A stretch of DNA of 64,000 nt from Nocardia colli. GTDB lineage: Bacteria; Actinomycetota; Actinomycetes; Mycobacteriales; Mycobacteriaceae. The stretch is taken from assembly GCF_008704205.1 (NCBI RefSeq), contig NZ_VXLC01000013.1, positions 20,496 to 84,495 of the forward strand, written 5' to 3'. Under the pieces are notes generated by a model. The model did no database searches. It was not told the DNA's origin and saw nothing but the letters and a program-made list of their open reading frames with translations. A program made the position numbers and the translations under genes. This document shows, piece by piece, positions 45,066 to 53,941 of this stretch. Positions within the stretch are counted from its first letter, which is position 1, and each line of letters begins with the position of its first letter.

Positions 45066-45461
45066 TCAGTCGAAGTCGAAGAACGTGGTGTCCGCGTCGT
45101 AGCTGGCTTCGCGTGGATAGGCCAGGTCCCGTAGCCAGTCGTCGAACTGCCGGATCGACTCGCGCATCAGGTCGAAATCCTCAGCGGTCAGCGGTTCGTC
45201 GTTCAATACTGCGCGCAACGTCCGGCGGTGAGCATCGACTTCATCGCGATCCAACGCACCCGAGTACCAATATCTGGGATCCCGCCCCGCGCGGACGAAA
45301 TCCACGGAGTCGGGACCACAGATACCTTCGGCGACTGCGAAATCCGCGATCCGCTCGATCGCTTCCTTGGTCGCCCCGGGCTCGAACCGTATCTGCCATT
45401 GTCCGGTGGCGGGTGATGCGTCCGCAGTGCCGTTGTTCGGATGATCCAAGTCAGTCACCAA
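45066..45461 (-). CDS. Acidic protein overlapping the toxin gene, putative immunity
   Basis: A 131-residue, strongly acidic cytoplasmic protein; the C-terminus alone reads DADTTFFDFD. Its start lies 11 bp inside the end of the secreted toxin gene, a tight coupling typical of toxin-immunity pairs. Acidic composition fits a protein that binds a basic nuclease. It is paralogous to the next gene downstream. No Pfam family is recognised by eye, so the immunity role is inference from position and charge. Confidence 0.62.
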   Translation of the reverse strand: MVTDLDHPNNGTADASPATGQWQIRFEPGATKEAIERIADFAVAEGICGPDSVDFVRAGRDPRYWYSGALDRDEVDAHRRTLRAVLNDEPLTAEDFDLMRESIRQFDDWLRDLAYPREASYDADTTFFDFD

Positions 45462-45870
45462 TCCGGTTGAGGTCTTCGTCGTACGTGCCCATCCGGGTCT
45501 GCTTCGAGCCGAGCCCTTCCGGTGAACTCGCCATCTTCCAGCGCCCCCCGTTGTGGCCGTCGACGTCCTGCGTAATGTACAGATTCTTCTTCGAGTGCTT
45601 GAAGATCAGGCACCCGTGGCTCTTGCCGACTTTGGCTTCAGCGTAGCCGAGGTCTTGGGCGGCGGCCCGGTCCTCGCCGTCATTGAATCGCTTGCCCGCA
45701 ACGGCCTGGAATCCGAATGGCACACCAGGGGCGTCGGTTTCGACGGCGATCGGCGCGGCGAGCGCTGGGGAGTCGGAGCCGGGTGCGGCAGCCGCCTGGG
45801 TGCTGGTCAACGCGACCAGTGGCAGCGCTGCGAACAGCAGTGCGACAAAGGATTTGCGGATAGTCTTCAT
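45451..45870 (-). CDS. Secreted protein with Ntox21-type toxin domain
   Basis: A 139-residue protein. A Sec signal peptide (KTIRKSFVALLFAALPLVAL ... AAAAP) is followed by a short linker. The C-terminal domain of about 80 residues reads FNDGEDRAAAQDLGY, KSHGCLIFKH, YITQDVDGHNGGRWKMA, then RMGTYDEDLNRIGD. This is the pattern of the Ntox21 toxin domain of polymorphic and contact-dependent toxins (SHG, DVDGHNGG, RxGT, RxxD motifs), a predicted RNase. Here it is free-standing and exported rather than the tip of a large carrier. The end overlaps the acidic gene downstream. Confidence 0.8.
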   Translation of the reverse strand: MKTIRKSFVALLFAALPLVALTSTQAAAAPGSDSPALAAPIAVETDAPGVPFGFQAVAGKRFNDGEDRAAAQDLGYAEAKVGKSHGCLIFKHSKKNLYITQDVDGHNGGRWKMASSPEGLGSKQTRMGTYDEDLNRIGD

Positions 45871-45985
45871 GGTATTTCCGATCGTCGAGGTCGCTCGGCA
45901 AGGCCGCCGAGCTGAAACGCTTTGGCTATCAGTGCTTCGGGCGCCGCCATAGCAGCCGACTGCTACGACGGCGGCCGAAAGGCTG

Positions 45986-46363
45986 CTACATGACGGTGAC
46001 GATGGTGGCGTCCTCGTTGATCGCCACGGAGATCCCGCCCCAGGTCACCTTCCAGGTGCGGTGTTCGGGCTGCCATTGCCCCTCGTATTTACTGAGGATG
46101 GCGTCTTCGACCTGGCTCTCGTTGATCCTCCGCTCGGCCATTCGCTGACGCGCGTGATCTGTGTAGCCGGCGATGTAGTGGGGCCGACGTCCCGCGACCT
46201 CGTCGAACCGGATATCGGTTACCGCGGCAGCCCGGTCGGCCACGACGGATATGGGACTGATATCCGGTGCGACGGTGGAAGTCGCGGCAGCGAAGGGCAT
46301 TCCGGACAAGAGAATGGCAAAGGCCGCCAGCGGCGGCGCCGCCATACGGATGATCGATCGCAA
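45986..46363 (-). CDS. Secreted DUF4258 protein
   Basis: About 125 residues from a TTG (46361-46363) preceded by AGGAGGGG. A Sec signal peptide covers about residues 1-27 (APPLAAFAILLSGMPFAAA). The C-terminal domain YTDHARQRMAERRINESQVE, then WKVTWGGISVAINEDATIVTV, matches DUF4258, a small alpha/beta fold related to RelE/BrnT-like toxins. A secreted copy next to a toxin locus suggests an effector, but activity is unknown. The longer frame to 46558 has no ribosome site. Confidence 0.72.
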   Translation of the reverse strand: MRSIIRMAAPPLAAFAILLSGMPFAAATSTVAPDISPISVVADRAAAVTDIRFDEVAGRRPHYIAGYTDHARQRMAERRINESQVEDAILSKYEGQWQPEHRTWKVTWGGISVAINEDATIVTVM

Positions 46364-46529
46364 GGGTTCCCCTCCTTGATGAATTCCGAGCTCCTGCAGC
46401 CCGGTCTGTTGTCGGTCAGGCAGCCGACCCGATCGCCCCCCGACGGACTTATCCTGCATCGCCGTGCGGCCGATCGCATTGGCCTGAGGCGCTTTTGGCA
46501 CCCGGCTGGCAGTCGGTGTGGTGGGGCTG

Positions 46530-46559
46530 GATGGCCTCCAACGTCTGCCGGAGGCCATC
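46530..46559 (-). terminator. Hairpin downstream of the small secreted protein gene
   Basis: Perfect 10-bp stem gatggcctcc (46530-46539) and ggaggccatc (46550-46559) with a 10-nt loop, about 40 bp after the stop at 46598 on the minus strand. Confidence 0.6.
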
Positions 46560-46597
46560 GGATAGAGCGTTAGGCAATTACCGAAGCGGTCGGAGAA

Positions 46598-46876
46598 TCA
46601 GCCCTGCGGACCACGGTCGGGCCGAGGGACCCAGACAAATTTGTAGTCACCCACATGCTTGCATTCGTAGAACCCGTCTTGAATCCACACGATCTTGCCG
46701 TCTTGTCCAGGTGCGCAGTACATCTCGGCGACGTCGAACGATCCGGGGACCTGCTGTGCGACGGCAATAGCCGGACCCCGCACCGGAGTGTCAGCGGATG
46801 CTTGGGCCGGCAAGCCGAGCAGGCTGATCCCCGCCGAGATTCCCGCGATTGCAGCGGCAAAGCGCAGTTTTGTCAT
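46598..46876 (-). CDS. Small secreted protein with two cysteines
   Basis: A 92-residue protein: signal peptide TKLRFAAAIAGISAGISLLG ... ASA, then a mature part of about 63 residues with two Cys (MYCAPGQ and YECKHVG) and a Pro-rich basic end. The ATG at 46874-46876 follows GAGG. No family recognised. It resembles the secreted protein at 5515 only in size and general layout. Confidence 0.7.
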   Translation of the reverse strand: MTKLRFAAAIAGISAGISLLGLPAQASADTPVRGPAIAVAQQVPGSFDVAEMYCAPGQDGKIVWIQDGFYECKHVGDYKFVWVPRPDRGPQG

Positions 46877-47366
46877 GAGTGAAATCCTCTGTGTAATGCC
46901 GACGCAGGTTTGCGTCGATCGCAAGCGAGAATAGTGCTGCGCCACGATCGCGAAAGCAAGAAAAGACTGCCAAATGTATTGTGGCACTGCATATTACAAA
47001 TATGCGACCCGGCCTCAGGCGGGCATTGCGCGGGTTGGCGAAACTCCGATCTGCTCGGATCCATCGCAATGAGATCGCAGTACCGGAACGTTGGGCAATA
47101 GGTGCCGAACTGGTTATGGGCAGGCTGGTGTTGCGGCTGCCACATGGCTGCCAACGACGCGGCGAGGGTGTGGCATTGGCACGGGTCGAGGCATCTTGCA
47201 CGCGGAAAAGCGTGCTCGCTCAATGACAAAGCTGGGCAGGCAGGGCGGTGCTGCGGATATCGAGCAGGTCATTGCGCGGCGGGCGCGACCAGGTCAGTCT
47301 TGGTGCGGTGCGCAGTAAAGCGTTGCGGTTGTGCGAGTTCGGCGGGTAGCGCGGTGGCGGTCGGCG
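46877..47366. other. Intergenic region without supported genes
   Basis: Several overlapping short frames exist on both strands, but none has a good start, ribosome site and protein-like composition. A small dyad gcatat-tacaa-atatgc lies at 46989-47005 in an AT-rich stretch, perhaps in the promoter of the secreted protein gene. Nothing else is seen. Confidence 0.5.
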
Positions 47367-47585
47367 TCAGTATGTGCTGTGGGCTATCTGGGTGACGGCG
47401 CGGCAGGCGGCGCGGAGTGTGTTGAGGAGCGACCCGCGGTGGTCTTTCTCGGCAACCTGGGGCGGTTCTTGTGCCGCTGGTGATTCGGGCTGCGATGTCG
47501 AGCGGCGCTTGGTCGGCCATGGCTTGCCGGGTGCGCCGAGTACGTCGCGCTCGTAGGTGAGGTACCAGTGTTCGTGGGTAGACAT
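47367..47585 (-). CDS. Small hypothetical protein
   Basis: A 72-residue hydrophilic protein starting MSTHEHWYLTYERDVLG, with a Pro/Ser/Gln-rich middle and a short helical end (LLNTLRAACRAVTQIAH). CGAGGAG precedes the ATG at 47583-47585. No signal peptide or known domain. Accepted because the ribosome site and composition look real, but with limited confidence. Confidence 0.45.
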   Translation of the reverse strand: MSTHEHWYLTYERDVLGAPGKPWPTKRRSTSQPESPAAQEPPQVAEKDHRGSLLNTLRAACRAVTQIAHSTY

Positions 47586-47773
47586 CCCGGACTCCTCGGG
47601 TCGGGGTATACACGCGATCGGCCGCCGCGGATCGCGGTCGGGCCCCCGCGGCCGACGGTGTAGGTTCCGGCCGCGTATTTCGTACTGGACGTGACGAATT
47701 CGAGGGTGATCGCGACGGGGCCGGGAAGCAAGTGCCGGCCGTAGTTTGCACGCGGAGCGTGCCATCTGAACAG

Positions 47774-47810
47774 AAAAGCGGCTCGGAACGTGTTGTTCCG
47801 AGCCGCTTTT
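47774..47810 (-). terminator. Terminator of the initiator tRNA gene
   Basis: Perfect 16-bp stem aaaagcggctcggaac (47774-47789) and gttccgagccgctttt (47795-47810) with a 5-nt loop. Read on the minus strand it lies 5 bp after the tRNA 3' end and finishes with a T tract. Confidence 0.9.
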
Positions 47811-47815
47811 CGTTG

Positions 47816-47889
47816 TAGCGGGGACAGGATTTGAACCTGCGACCTCTGGGTTATGAGCCCAGCGAGCTACCGAGCTGCTCCACCCCGCG
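47816..47889 (-). tRNA. Initiator tRNA-Met (CAT)
   Basis: A 74-nt cloverleaf on the minus strand. The acceptor arm starts CGCGGGG and pairs with CCCCGC at the 3' end; the first pair is mismatched (C1 opposite U72), as expected for initiator tRNAs. The anticodon arm is CTGGG-CTCATAA-CCCAG, with three consecutive G-C pairs next to the loop, the hallmark of initiator tRNA. The T arm contains GGTTCAAATCC. CCA is not encoded. Confidence 0.95.
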
Positions 47890-48182
47890 TCGGGTGTTCC
47901 CCAACCTTACACACAGAGTGGCTGGATACGAAAACGCCTGGTGGGGCGTGTCGTAGGGGTGGTGGGAGGCCTGTTTGCCAGGTGGCAGCCGGGGCGAGAC
48001 CAGTGTGGCCTGAGTCACAAACATATGGAACTCGAGATAGACATCACTCGACGTTTCCCGAATCGTGACCGAGGTTTATCGTTGCTGCTTAGTTTGTGGG
48101 CGCTTGGTCGCCGCGGTCCGGGGATGGGGAATGGCCGCAGTTCAACAACTGATGTGCGGTTTTCTTATTTCAGGAGTTGCTG

Positions 48183-49892
48183 ATGGCGCTGACTCATCGC
48201 GGACATCGGACCGAGCGGGGCGACGCGCCCGCGGTGCAGGCGGGTGGTCCGGCGGGCTTCACTCATCGGCAGGTGCTGGTGATTCTGAGTGGCCTGGTCC
48301 TGGGCATGTTCATGGCGGCGCTGGATCAGACGATCACGGCGACCGCGGTCCGGACCATCGCCGACGATCTGTCCGGTTATTCGTTGCAGGCGTGGGTCAC
48401 CACGGCGTATCTGATCACCGCGACCTTGACCACGCCGCTGTACGGCAAATTGTCGGATATGTACGGTCGCAGGCCATTTCTGCTCGCCGCGATCGTGATA
48501 TTCGTCGGCGGATCGCTGCTGTGCACGGTGGCGCAATCGATGTATCAGCTGGCGGTGTTCCGGGCGATTCAAGGCGTGGGGGCCGGTGGGCTCATGTCGC
48601 TGGCGTCGGCGATCCTCGGGGACATCGTGAGCCCGCGCGAACGAGCCAGGTACCAGGGGCATTTCCTGGCGACCTGGGCGATGGCCAGCGTGATCGGGCC
48701 GGTGCTCGGCGGCCTGTTCGCCAGCCAGCACACGATTGCGGGGATCACCGGGTGGCGCTGGGTGTTCTTGATCAACGTTCCGGTCGGCTTGATCGCGCTG
48801 GTGGTGGTGTATCGGGTGGTGCGGATGCCGAAACGCGACCCGGTGCGGGGGCCGGTCGACTGGCTGGGCACGGTCGCGTTCGCGGCCGGCATCGCGCCGT
48901 TGCTGATCGTGGCCGAGCAGGGGCGCGGTTGGGGGTGGACCAGTGTCGGCGCGGTGATCTGCTATTCGATCGGCGTGGCCGGGTTGATCGCGTTCGTCGG
49001 GATCGAAGCGAAGATGGGCGACGCGGCGCTGATTCCGTTGCGGCTCTTCCGGAATCGGACTTTCGCGCTCGGTGTCGCGATCGCGATGGTGGTGGGGGCG
49101 TCGCTGTTCGGCGGCATCATTCTGGTGCCGCAGTATCTGCAGGTCGTGCGGGGCGCCAGCCCGATCGCGGCGGGTCTGCAACTGCTGCCGATGGTCGGCG
49201 GTTTGATGGTGGGTTCGATCGTGTCGAACCGGCTCATCGCGCGGAGCGGGCGCTATCGGGCGTTCCCGATCATCGGCACCGCGACGGTCGCCGTCGGCTT
49301 GTTCCTGTTCCACTATCTGACTCCGGACACGCCGCTGTGGCGGACCATGATCTTCATGGCGATCACCGGAGTGGGGCTGGGAAATCTGTTGCAGCCCATC
49401 ACTTTAGCGATCCAGAACGCCGCGGCTCCCGCGGATATGGGCGTGTCGAGTGCGGCCGCCACGTTCTTCCGTCAGGTCGGCGGCACGCTCGGGGTCGCGG
49501 CACTCCTGTCAACGCTGTTCGGGCTGTTGCCGGCCAAGGTGACCGGCGCGATCGAGACGGCCTCGACGCACCCGGCCTATCAGCAGGCGGTCATCGCGGG
49601 GCTGCACAGCGGCAACCCGGCTGACGTCGCGTTCGCGCAGGGGCTGGTCCAGCACGACTCCGCCGCGGTCCAGAAGGTGCTCGACGACAGTTCGGTGATC
49701 CAGCAGCTGAACCCGACGCTGGCCAGTCCGTTGCAGACGGGCTTCGCCGAGGCCATGTCGACCGTGTATGTCGTGGCGTCGGTGCTCGCCCTGGTCGCAT
49801 TGGTGATGGTGCTGTTCTGGAAGGAGATTCCGCTGCGGGAATCCGGCGGGATCGACGCCGATGCGCGTGCGGACGGAAGTGGTCCCGAATAG
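48183..49892 (+). CDS. DHA2-family MFS drug efflux transporter
   Basis: A 14-helix major facilitator of about 569 residues. Helix 1 motif LDQTITATAVRTIADDL, motif A GKLSDMYGRRPF between helices 2 and 3, motif B RAIQGVGAGG, and motif C GPVLGGLF in helix 5 mark the DHA2 (EmrB/QacA) group of proton antiporters. The ATG at 48183 has AGGAG 6 nt upstream; a TTG at 48177 is less likely. It exports hydrophobic drugs. No adjacent regulator. Confidence 0.92.
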   Translation: MALTHRGHRTERGDAPAVQAGGPAGFTHRQVLVILSGLVLGMFMAALDQTITATAVRTIADDLSGYSLQAWVTTAYLITATLTTPLYGKLSDMYGRRPFLLAAIVIFVGGSLLCTVAQSMYQLAVFRAIQGVGAGGLMSLASAILGDIVSPRERARYQGHFLATWAMASVIGPVLGGLFASQHTIAGITGWRWVFLINVPVGLIALVVVYRVVRMPKRDPVRGPVDWLGTVAFAAGIAPLLIVAEQGRGWGWTSVGAVICYSIGVAGLIAFVGIEAKMGDAALIPLRLFRNRTFALGVAIAMVVGASLFGGIILVPQYLQVVRGASPIAAGLQLLPMVGGLMVGSIVSNRLIARSGRYRAFPIIGTATVAVGLFLFHYLTPDTPLWRTMIFMAITGVGLGNLLQPITLAIQNAAAPADMGVSSAAATFFRQVGGTLGVAALLSTLFGLLPAKVTGAIETASTHPAYQQAVIAGLHSGNPADVAFAQGLVQHDSAAVQKVLDDSSVIQQLNPTLASPLQTGFAEAMSTVYVVASVLALVALVMVLFWKEIPLRESGGIDADARADGSGPE

Positions 49893-50421
49893 GGATAATC
49901 ATCGGAATAGGCAGGAATCGGACAGTTTGAAATCCGTGTTGCAAACTGTTAACTGCTTATTAATGGTGGCGATATTCGCGGCCCGAAGGCGGTTTTTCGA
50001 CCACTCGCAAAAGAATGGTTAACCGCGCTCCGGTGACCGATTTGCGTAGTTATCGGACCGACGAGTCGATCGTCGGGGTCGCCCGATGGTTCCTGCCTGT
50101 AGGAATCTGAACGATTACATCCTCGCAGCTCAGCGCCAATTCTGGTGCGTATGGGCGATTCGGGTAGTTCCAGACGGAAGGAATTATGTAAAGACGTCCC
50201 GGCCTGTCTGTGAAATGGATTACAGCACCTTGAACTGTATTAGCTGGGGGTTCACTGTATCTGATACAAGGTGTCGCATGATGAGATGAAAAAGTCATCG
50301 ATTTGCGATGCGAAACCTACCCACCGGCTCGCGAAGTGGTCCGATCCACCGCTCTGCCGCAGGGGTTGGAGAGCGCGACAGCGTGGTCGCCGATATCGGA
50401 ACACGGCAAAGAAGGTTGACC
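49893..50421. other. Intergenic region with operator-like palindrome
   Basis: No gene is supported. The stretch is AT-richer than its flanks. Its right half holds the palindrome at 50256-50268 and a wider dyad (caccttg near 50227 against caaggtg near 50267), presumably the control region of the thioesterase-acyltransferase-P450 operon. Confidence 0.5.
50256..50268. promoter_or_regulatory. Palindrome upstream of the thioesterase-P450 operon
   Basis: Perfect palindrome TGTATC-T-GATACA about 155 bp before the first gene of the operon. It looks like a repressor site (TetR/GntR size), but no regulator gene is adjacent to identify the protein. Confidence 0.45.
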
Positions 50422-51255
50422 ATGGTTGAACTACTCGACGCAATGGCGGTGGAGCAAATCGACACGAACTTCTTTCGGGGCAAGCTCCAGCACCGAACCG
50501 CGTTGGTCCGGACGTTCGGCGGCGAGGTGGCCGCGCGGGCGCTGGCGGCGGGTTCGTCCGGGATGCACGCCGGATTCTCGGTCCATTCGATCCACGGGTA
50601 CTTCGTCCGGCCGACGACGCCGGAGATTCCGATCGACTACCTGGTCGACACCGTCAAGCTCGGCCGATCGTTCGCGGTGCGCCGGATCCGGGCGTTGCAG
50701 CACGGCCGGGAGACCTTCCTGATGGTCGCCTCGTTCCACGTCGGCGGTCACGGCGTGCGGCACGCCGACCCGTGCCCGGATGCCCCTGAACCGGACGACC
50801 TGGCGCCCATCGGGATGGGCGACACCGGCAACGAATGGGACGGCTGGGATATTCGCCGGGTACCGGACGGCGCGACCTGCGCAGCGCGCCAACAGGTTTG
50901 GCTCCGATACACCGGCGAGCTGCCGGACTGCCCGGTGACGCACAGCTGCGCGCTGACCTACGCCAGCGACATGACGCTCCTGGGCGCGGCCGTCGCGGCG
51001 CACCCGGGCATCGCCATCCAGACCGCCGCGCTGGACTATTCGATCTGGTTCATGCGCCCGTTCCGGGTGGACGACTGGCTGCTCTACGACGAGATATCGC
51101 CGTCCGCGGCCGGCGGCCGGGCCTTCACCCAGGGCCGGATATTCAGCCGCAGCGGCGACTTGGTGGCGATGGTCGCGCAGGAACGGATGCTGCGGCTGGC
51201 CGAGCCCGCGTTCCTGTCGGACGCCGCGGACCTGCTGGATCGGGAGGCTTCCTGA
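50422..51255 (+). CDS. Acyl-CoA thioesterase II (TesB-like)
   Basis: A 277-residue double-hotdog thioesterase that hydrolyses acyl-CoA. The N-terminal hotdog shows FFRGKLQHRTALVRTFGGEVAARAL and HSIHGYFVRPTTPEIPIDY. The C-terminal hotdog shows HSCALTYASDMTLLGAAV, with the catalytic Asp, and DYSIWFMRPFRVDDWLLYD. The ATG at 50422 is preferred over the upstream opening. The next gene starts on its last base. In this operon it may release acyl groups for, or compete with, the acyltransferase. Confidence 0.88.
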   Translation: MVELLDAMAVEQIDTNFFRGKLQHRTALVRTFGGEVAARALAAGSSGMHAGFSVHSIHGYFVRPTTPEIPIDYLVDTVKLGRSFAVRRIRALQHGRETFLMVASFHVGGHGVRHADPCPDAPEPDDLAPIGMGDTGNEWDGWDIRRVPDGATCAARQQVWLRYTGELPDCPVTHSCALTYASDMTLLGAAVAAHPGIAIQTAALDYSIWFMRPFRVDDWLLYDEISPSAAGGRAFTQGRIFSRSGDLVAMVAQERMLRLAEPAFLSDAADLLDREAS

Positions 51256-52643
51256 TGGCCCCCGTGTATGTCGGCCTCACCGACAAGGCTTTTCTGCGAC
51301 TACACCACGGTTACGGCGCGCCGGTCATCAGCCAGACGGTGACCGTCATGGCGAACCGGCTCACCGACGATCAGCTGAGCGAGATGTACGCCCAGCTGCG
51401 CTCCGGCCCGTTCATGCGGCGCGTGCGGCGACCACGCGTGCCGTTCGCCCGATGGCGCTGGGTCCTCGCGAACACCGCTTTGCCGTTGAGCTTGGAGCGT
51501 GCGGCGATCGATGATGCCGCCGCGCTGGCCTGGGCGAACGATCAGGCGCAGTACCCGCTCGATCCGGAAAACGGCTACGGGTGGCGGCTTTCGGCGGTAC
51601 CCACTCGATCCGGCGGCATGGTCTGCTCCTGCGTCGCCTCACATGCCATCGCCGATGGTCACGCGGGACTGATGGCGGCCATCGGACTGGTGCAACCGGA
51701 AGTCGCCACGACCGAGGGGCTCAACGACGTCGTCCGGCTCCGCGACGAACTGAAGGACGGCATGAATCGCGGCATCGCCGTTGCGCGAGAGGTGGTTTCG
51801 GAGGCGCGGTGCGCCTATCGAGATCCGGCGCACCGCAAGGCGATACGCCAGGCGTTGGCCAAAGGTGAAGGGGCGCAAGAGCCCGCACCGCTCGGCTGGC
51901 GCGAAGGCTCGGTGATCGCCACCTTCGACGCGGCGCACTGGAAGGAGCTCGCCGCCCGGCGCGGCGGTTCCGCCAACACCCTCTACCTCGCGCTGGTCGC
52001 CGATCTCCTGCGACACTGCGGATCGGTCGGCGAGACGACCCCACTGGTGTTGATGACCGCCGTGCGCATCCTCCGGGAGCAAGACCAGATCGATTCGAAT
52101 TCCTTTGCCCGCGTGCCGATCATGGTGCAGCGGGAGTGGCTGGATCGATTCGACCTCGGCCCGCTGCGCGCCGCCAGCAAGGACGGGTTCAGCACGGTGC
52201 ACGGCGTGGGCGCCGGCGGCATCTCGCGCCCGCGGAACATGCCGCCGGAGCTGATCGATGTGCTCCCCGAGGGCGTGGTCGAACGGCTCGTCGACACCCC
52301 GCCGATCACCGTCGGAATGTGTTCGAACATGGGCGTTCTGGACCCGTTCGTGCCGACGGTGATGCGCCACGGCGCGGAGCCGACCGCCTTCGTGATGCGT
52401 GGCGTGTTCCAGGGCATCGACACCGAACAGGCGGGGCGGCAGCCGATCGCGCTGGCGACCTGGCTCTCGGAGTTCGACGGGAAGATCCAGTGGGTCCTGG
52501 AGAGCCTCAAACCCGAAATGGCGCACACCGACGAAGAACTGGGCTTCCTGGCGCGACTGATCGCCGAGGCCTGGGGTTTGACCCCGCTGCAGGTCAGCAC
52601 CGGCGGCGGCAGCACAAGCAAGACAGCCAGGGAGTTCTCATGA
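51255..52643 (+). CDS. Condensation-superfamily acyltransferase (HxxxDG type)
   Basis: A 462-residue protein with SHAIADGHAG near residue 130, the HxxxDG catalytic motif of the CoA-dependent acyltransferase/condensation superfamily (PapA and wax-ester synthase relatives). A second conserved patch, PITVGMCSNMGVLDP, resembles the structural motif in the C-terminal half of such enzymes. It joins an acyl-CoA to an alcohol or amine acceptor; neither is known. The ATG overlaps the thioesterase stop, and the stop overlaps the P450 start (ATGA). Confidence 0.78.
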   Translation: MAPVYVGLTDKAFLRLHHGYGAPVISQTVTVMANRLTDDQLSEMYAQLRSGPFMRRVRRPRVPFARWRWVLANTALPLSLERAAIDDAAALAWANDQAQYPLDPENGYGWRLSAVPTRSGGMVCSCVASHAIADGHAGLMAAIGLVQPEVATTEGLNDVVRLRDELKDGMNRGIAVAREVVSEARCAYRDPAHRKAIRQALAKGEGAQEPAPLGWREGSVIATFDAAHWKELAARRGGSANTLYLALVADLLRHCGSVGETTPLVLMTAVRILREQDQIDSNSFARVPIMVQREWLDRFDLGPLRAASKDGFSTVHGVGAGGISRPRNMPPELIDVLPEGVVERLVDTPPITVGMCSNMGVLDPFVPTVMRHGAEPTAFVMRGVFQGIDTEQAGRQPIALATWLSEFDGKIQWVLESLKPEMAHTDEELGFLARLIAEAWGLTPLQVSTGGGSTSKTAREFS

Positions 52644-53893
52644 CCAAGCCACTGATCAAACTGGGCACCGACTTCGTCTACGACCCGCACCCGGTGTACG
52701 ACGAACTGCGCAAACACGGCCCGATCCATCACGTCCTGCTGCCCAACGGACTGACCTCCTGGCTGGTGGTCGATTATCAGCTGGCGCGTGAGGTGCTCGC
52801 CGACGGCCGGATCAAGAAGGGCGCGGCGGCGTTGGCTCCGATCACGACTCGCCTGCGGCCCGGCGATTCCTACACGACGGTGAGCACGGACCTGTGGGAG
52901 CACATGCTCAGCTCCGACCCGCCGGACCACACCCGCCTGCGCAGGCTGGTGACCAAGGCGTTCACCGCGCGCACCGTGGAGCAGTTGCACTCGCGCATCG
53001 ATGCGCTCGCCGATCGGCTGCTCGACGAGATGGCGGGCAAGCCGGAGGTCGACCTGATCGCCGACTACGCGCTGCCGATCCCGATGACGGTCATCTGCGA
53101 GCTCTTCGGCGTGCCGGAGGCCGATCGCGCGCGGTTCCGCGAGCTGTCGACCACCATGACGGCCGCGTCCGCGGAGAACGCCGAAGATCAAGTGGCGGCG
53201 GCGAATTCACCGTTCTACGCGACGGCGGCCGAGCGCGGTGCGGCGAGCATCGAACTGGCCACCTATCTGATCGGGCTGGTCGCCGAGCGCGCGAAGGATC
53301 TCGGCGAGGACCTGCTGTCCCAGCTGATCATGGCCAATCACGAAGGGGACAAGCTCAGCGACCGGGAGCTCATCGCGATGCTGTTCCTCATCCTGGTGGC
53401 CGGCCACGAGACGACAGTCAACCTGATCGGCAACGGGCTCTACGCGATGCTGCGCGATCGAGTGCTCTACGAGGAGCTGACCCGGACGCCGGAACAGATC
53501 CCGGCGGCGATCGAGGAGTTCCTGCGGCACGAGGGCCCGGTCCACCTGGCCACCCTGCGCTATACCTCGGAGCCGATCACCTTGGCGGGCATCGACATTC
53601 CGGCCGAGGAGCTGGTGTCGGTGTCGCTGGCCGCGGCCGATCACGATCCGAGTCAGTTCGCGAACCCGCACGGCATCGAGATCGGTCAGACCGGCAAGAG
53701 CAAGGGCGGGCACCTGGCCTTCGGGCACGGCATCCACTACTGCGTCGGCGCGCCGCTGGCCCGGCTGGAGGCCAAGGTCGCCTTCGAGAAGATCTTGGCT
53801 CGGTATCCGAACATGAAGATGGCCGACGAGGTGCAGTGGCGGCCGAGCACCTTCCTGCGCGGTCTGCAAACCCTGCCGACCGTGATCGACTGA
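52640..53893 (+). CDS. Cytochrome P450
   Basis: A 417-residue bacterial P450. The I-helix oxygen-binding motif is AGHETT, the K-helix ExxR lies in EEFLRHEGPV, and the heme-binding loop is FGHGIHYCVGAPLAR with the cysteine ligand. Needs separate ferredoxin and reductase partners, which are not encoded nearby. Coupled by a 4-bp overlap to the acyltransferase, so the three-gene operon probably makes or modifies one lipid-like or acylated metabolite. Followed by a strong terminator. Confidence 0.92.
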   Translation: MTKPLIKLGTDFVYDPHPVYDELRKHGPIHHVLLPNGLTSWLVVDYQLAREVLADGRIKKGAAALAPITTRLRPGDSYTTVSTDLWEHMLSSDPPDHTRLRRLVTKAFTARTVEQLHSRIDALADRLLDEMAGKPEVDLIADYALPIPMTVICELFGVPEADRARFRELSTTMTAASAENAEDQVAAANSPFYATAAERGAASIELATYLIGLVAERAKDLGEDLLSQLIMANHEGDKLSDRELIAMLFLILVAGHETTVNLIGNGLYAMLRDRVLYEELTRTPEQIPAAIEEFLRHEGPVHLATLRYTSEPITLAGIDIPAEELVSVSLAAADHDPSQFANPHGIEIGQTGKSKGGHLAFGHGIHYCVGAPLARLEAKVAFEKILARYPNMKMADEVQWRPSTFLRGLQTLPTVID

Positions 53894-53899
53894 CCGACC

Positions 53900-53931
53900 G
53901 AGGGCCCAGATCAGTCGTGATCTGGGCCCTC
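53900..53931. terminator. Bidirectional terminator
   Basis: Perfect 14-bp stem gagggcccagatca (53900-53913) and tgatctgggccctc (53918-53931) with tetraloop gtcg, between the convergent P450 and aldehyde dehydrogenase genes. Confidence 0.88.
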
Positions 53932-53941
53932 GAATCGTCGA

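Noticed and set aside
47102..47395. Plus-strand frames in the region after the small secreted protein
   Set aside because: No ribosome site or protein-like composition; overlapping alternatives in all frames.
47816..47889. Initiator tRNA gene as attachment site of a genomic island
   Set aside because: I saw no second copy of the tRNA 3' end, no integrase and no mobility genes in the window.
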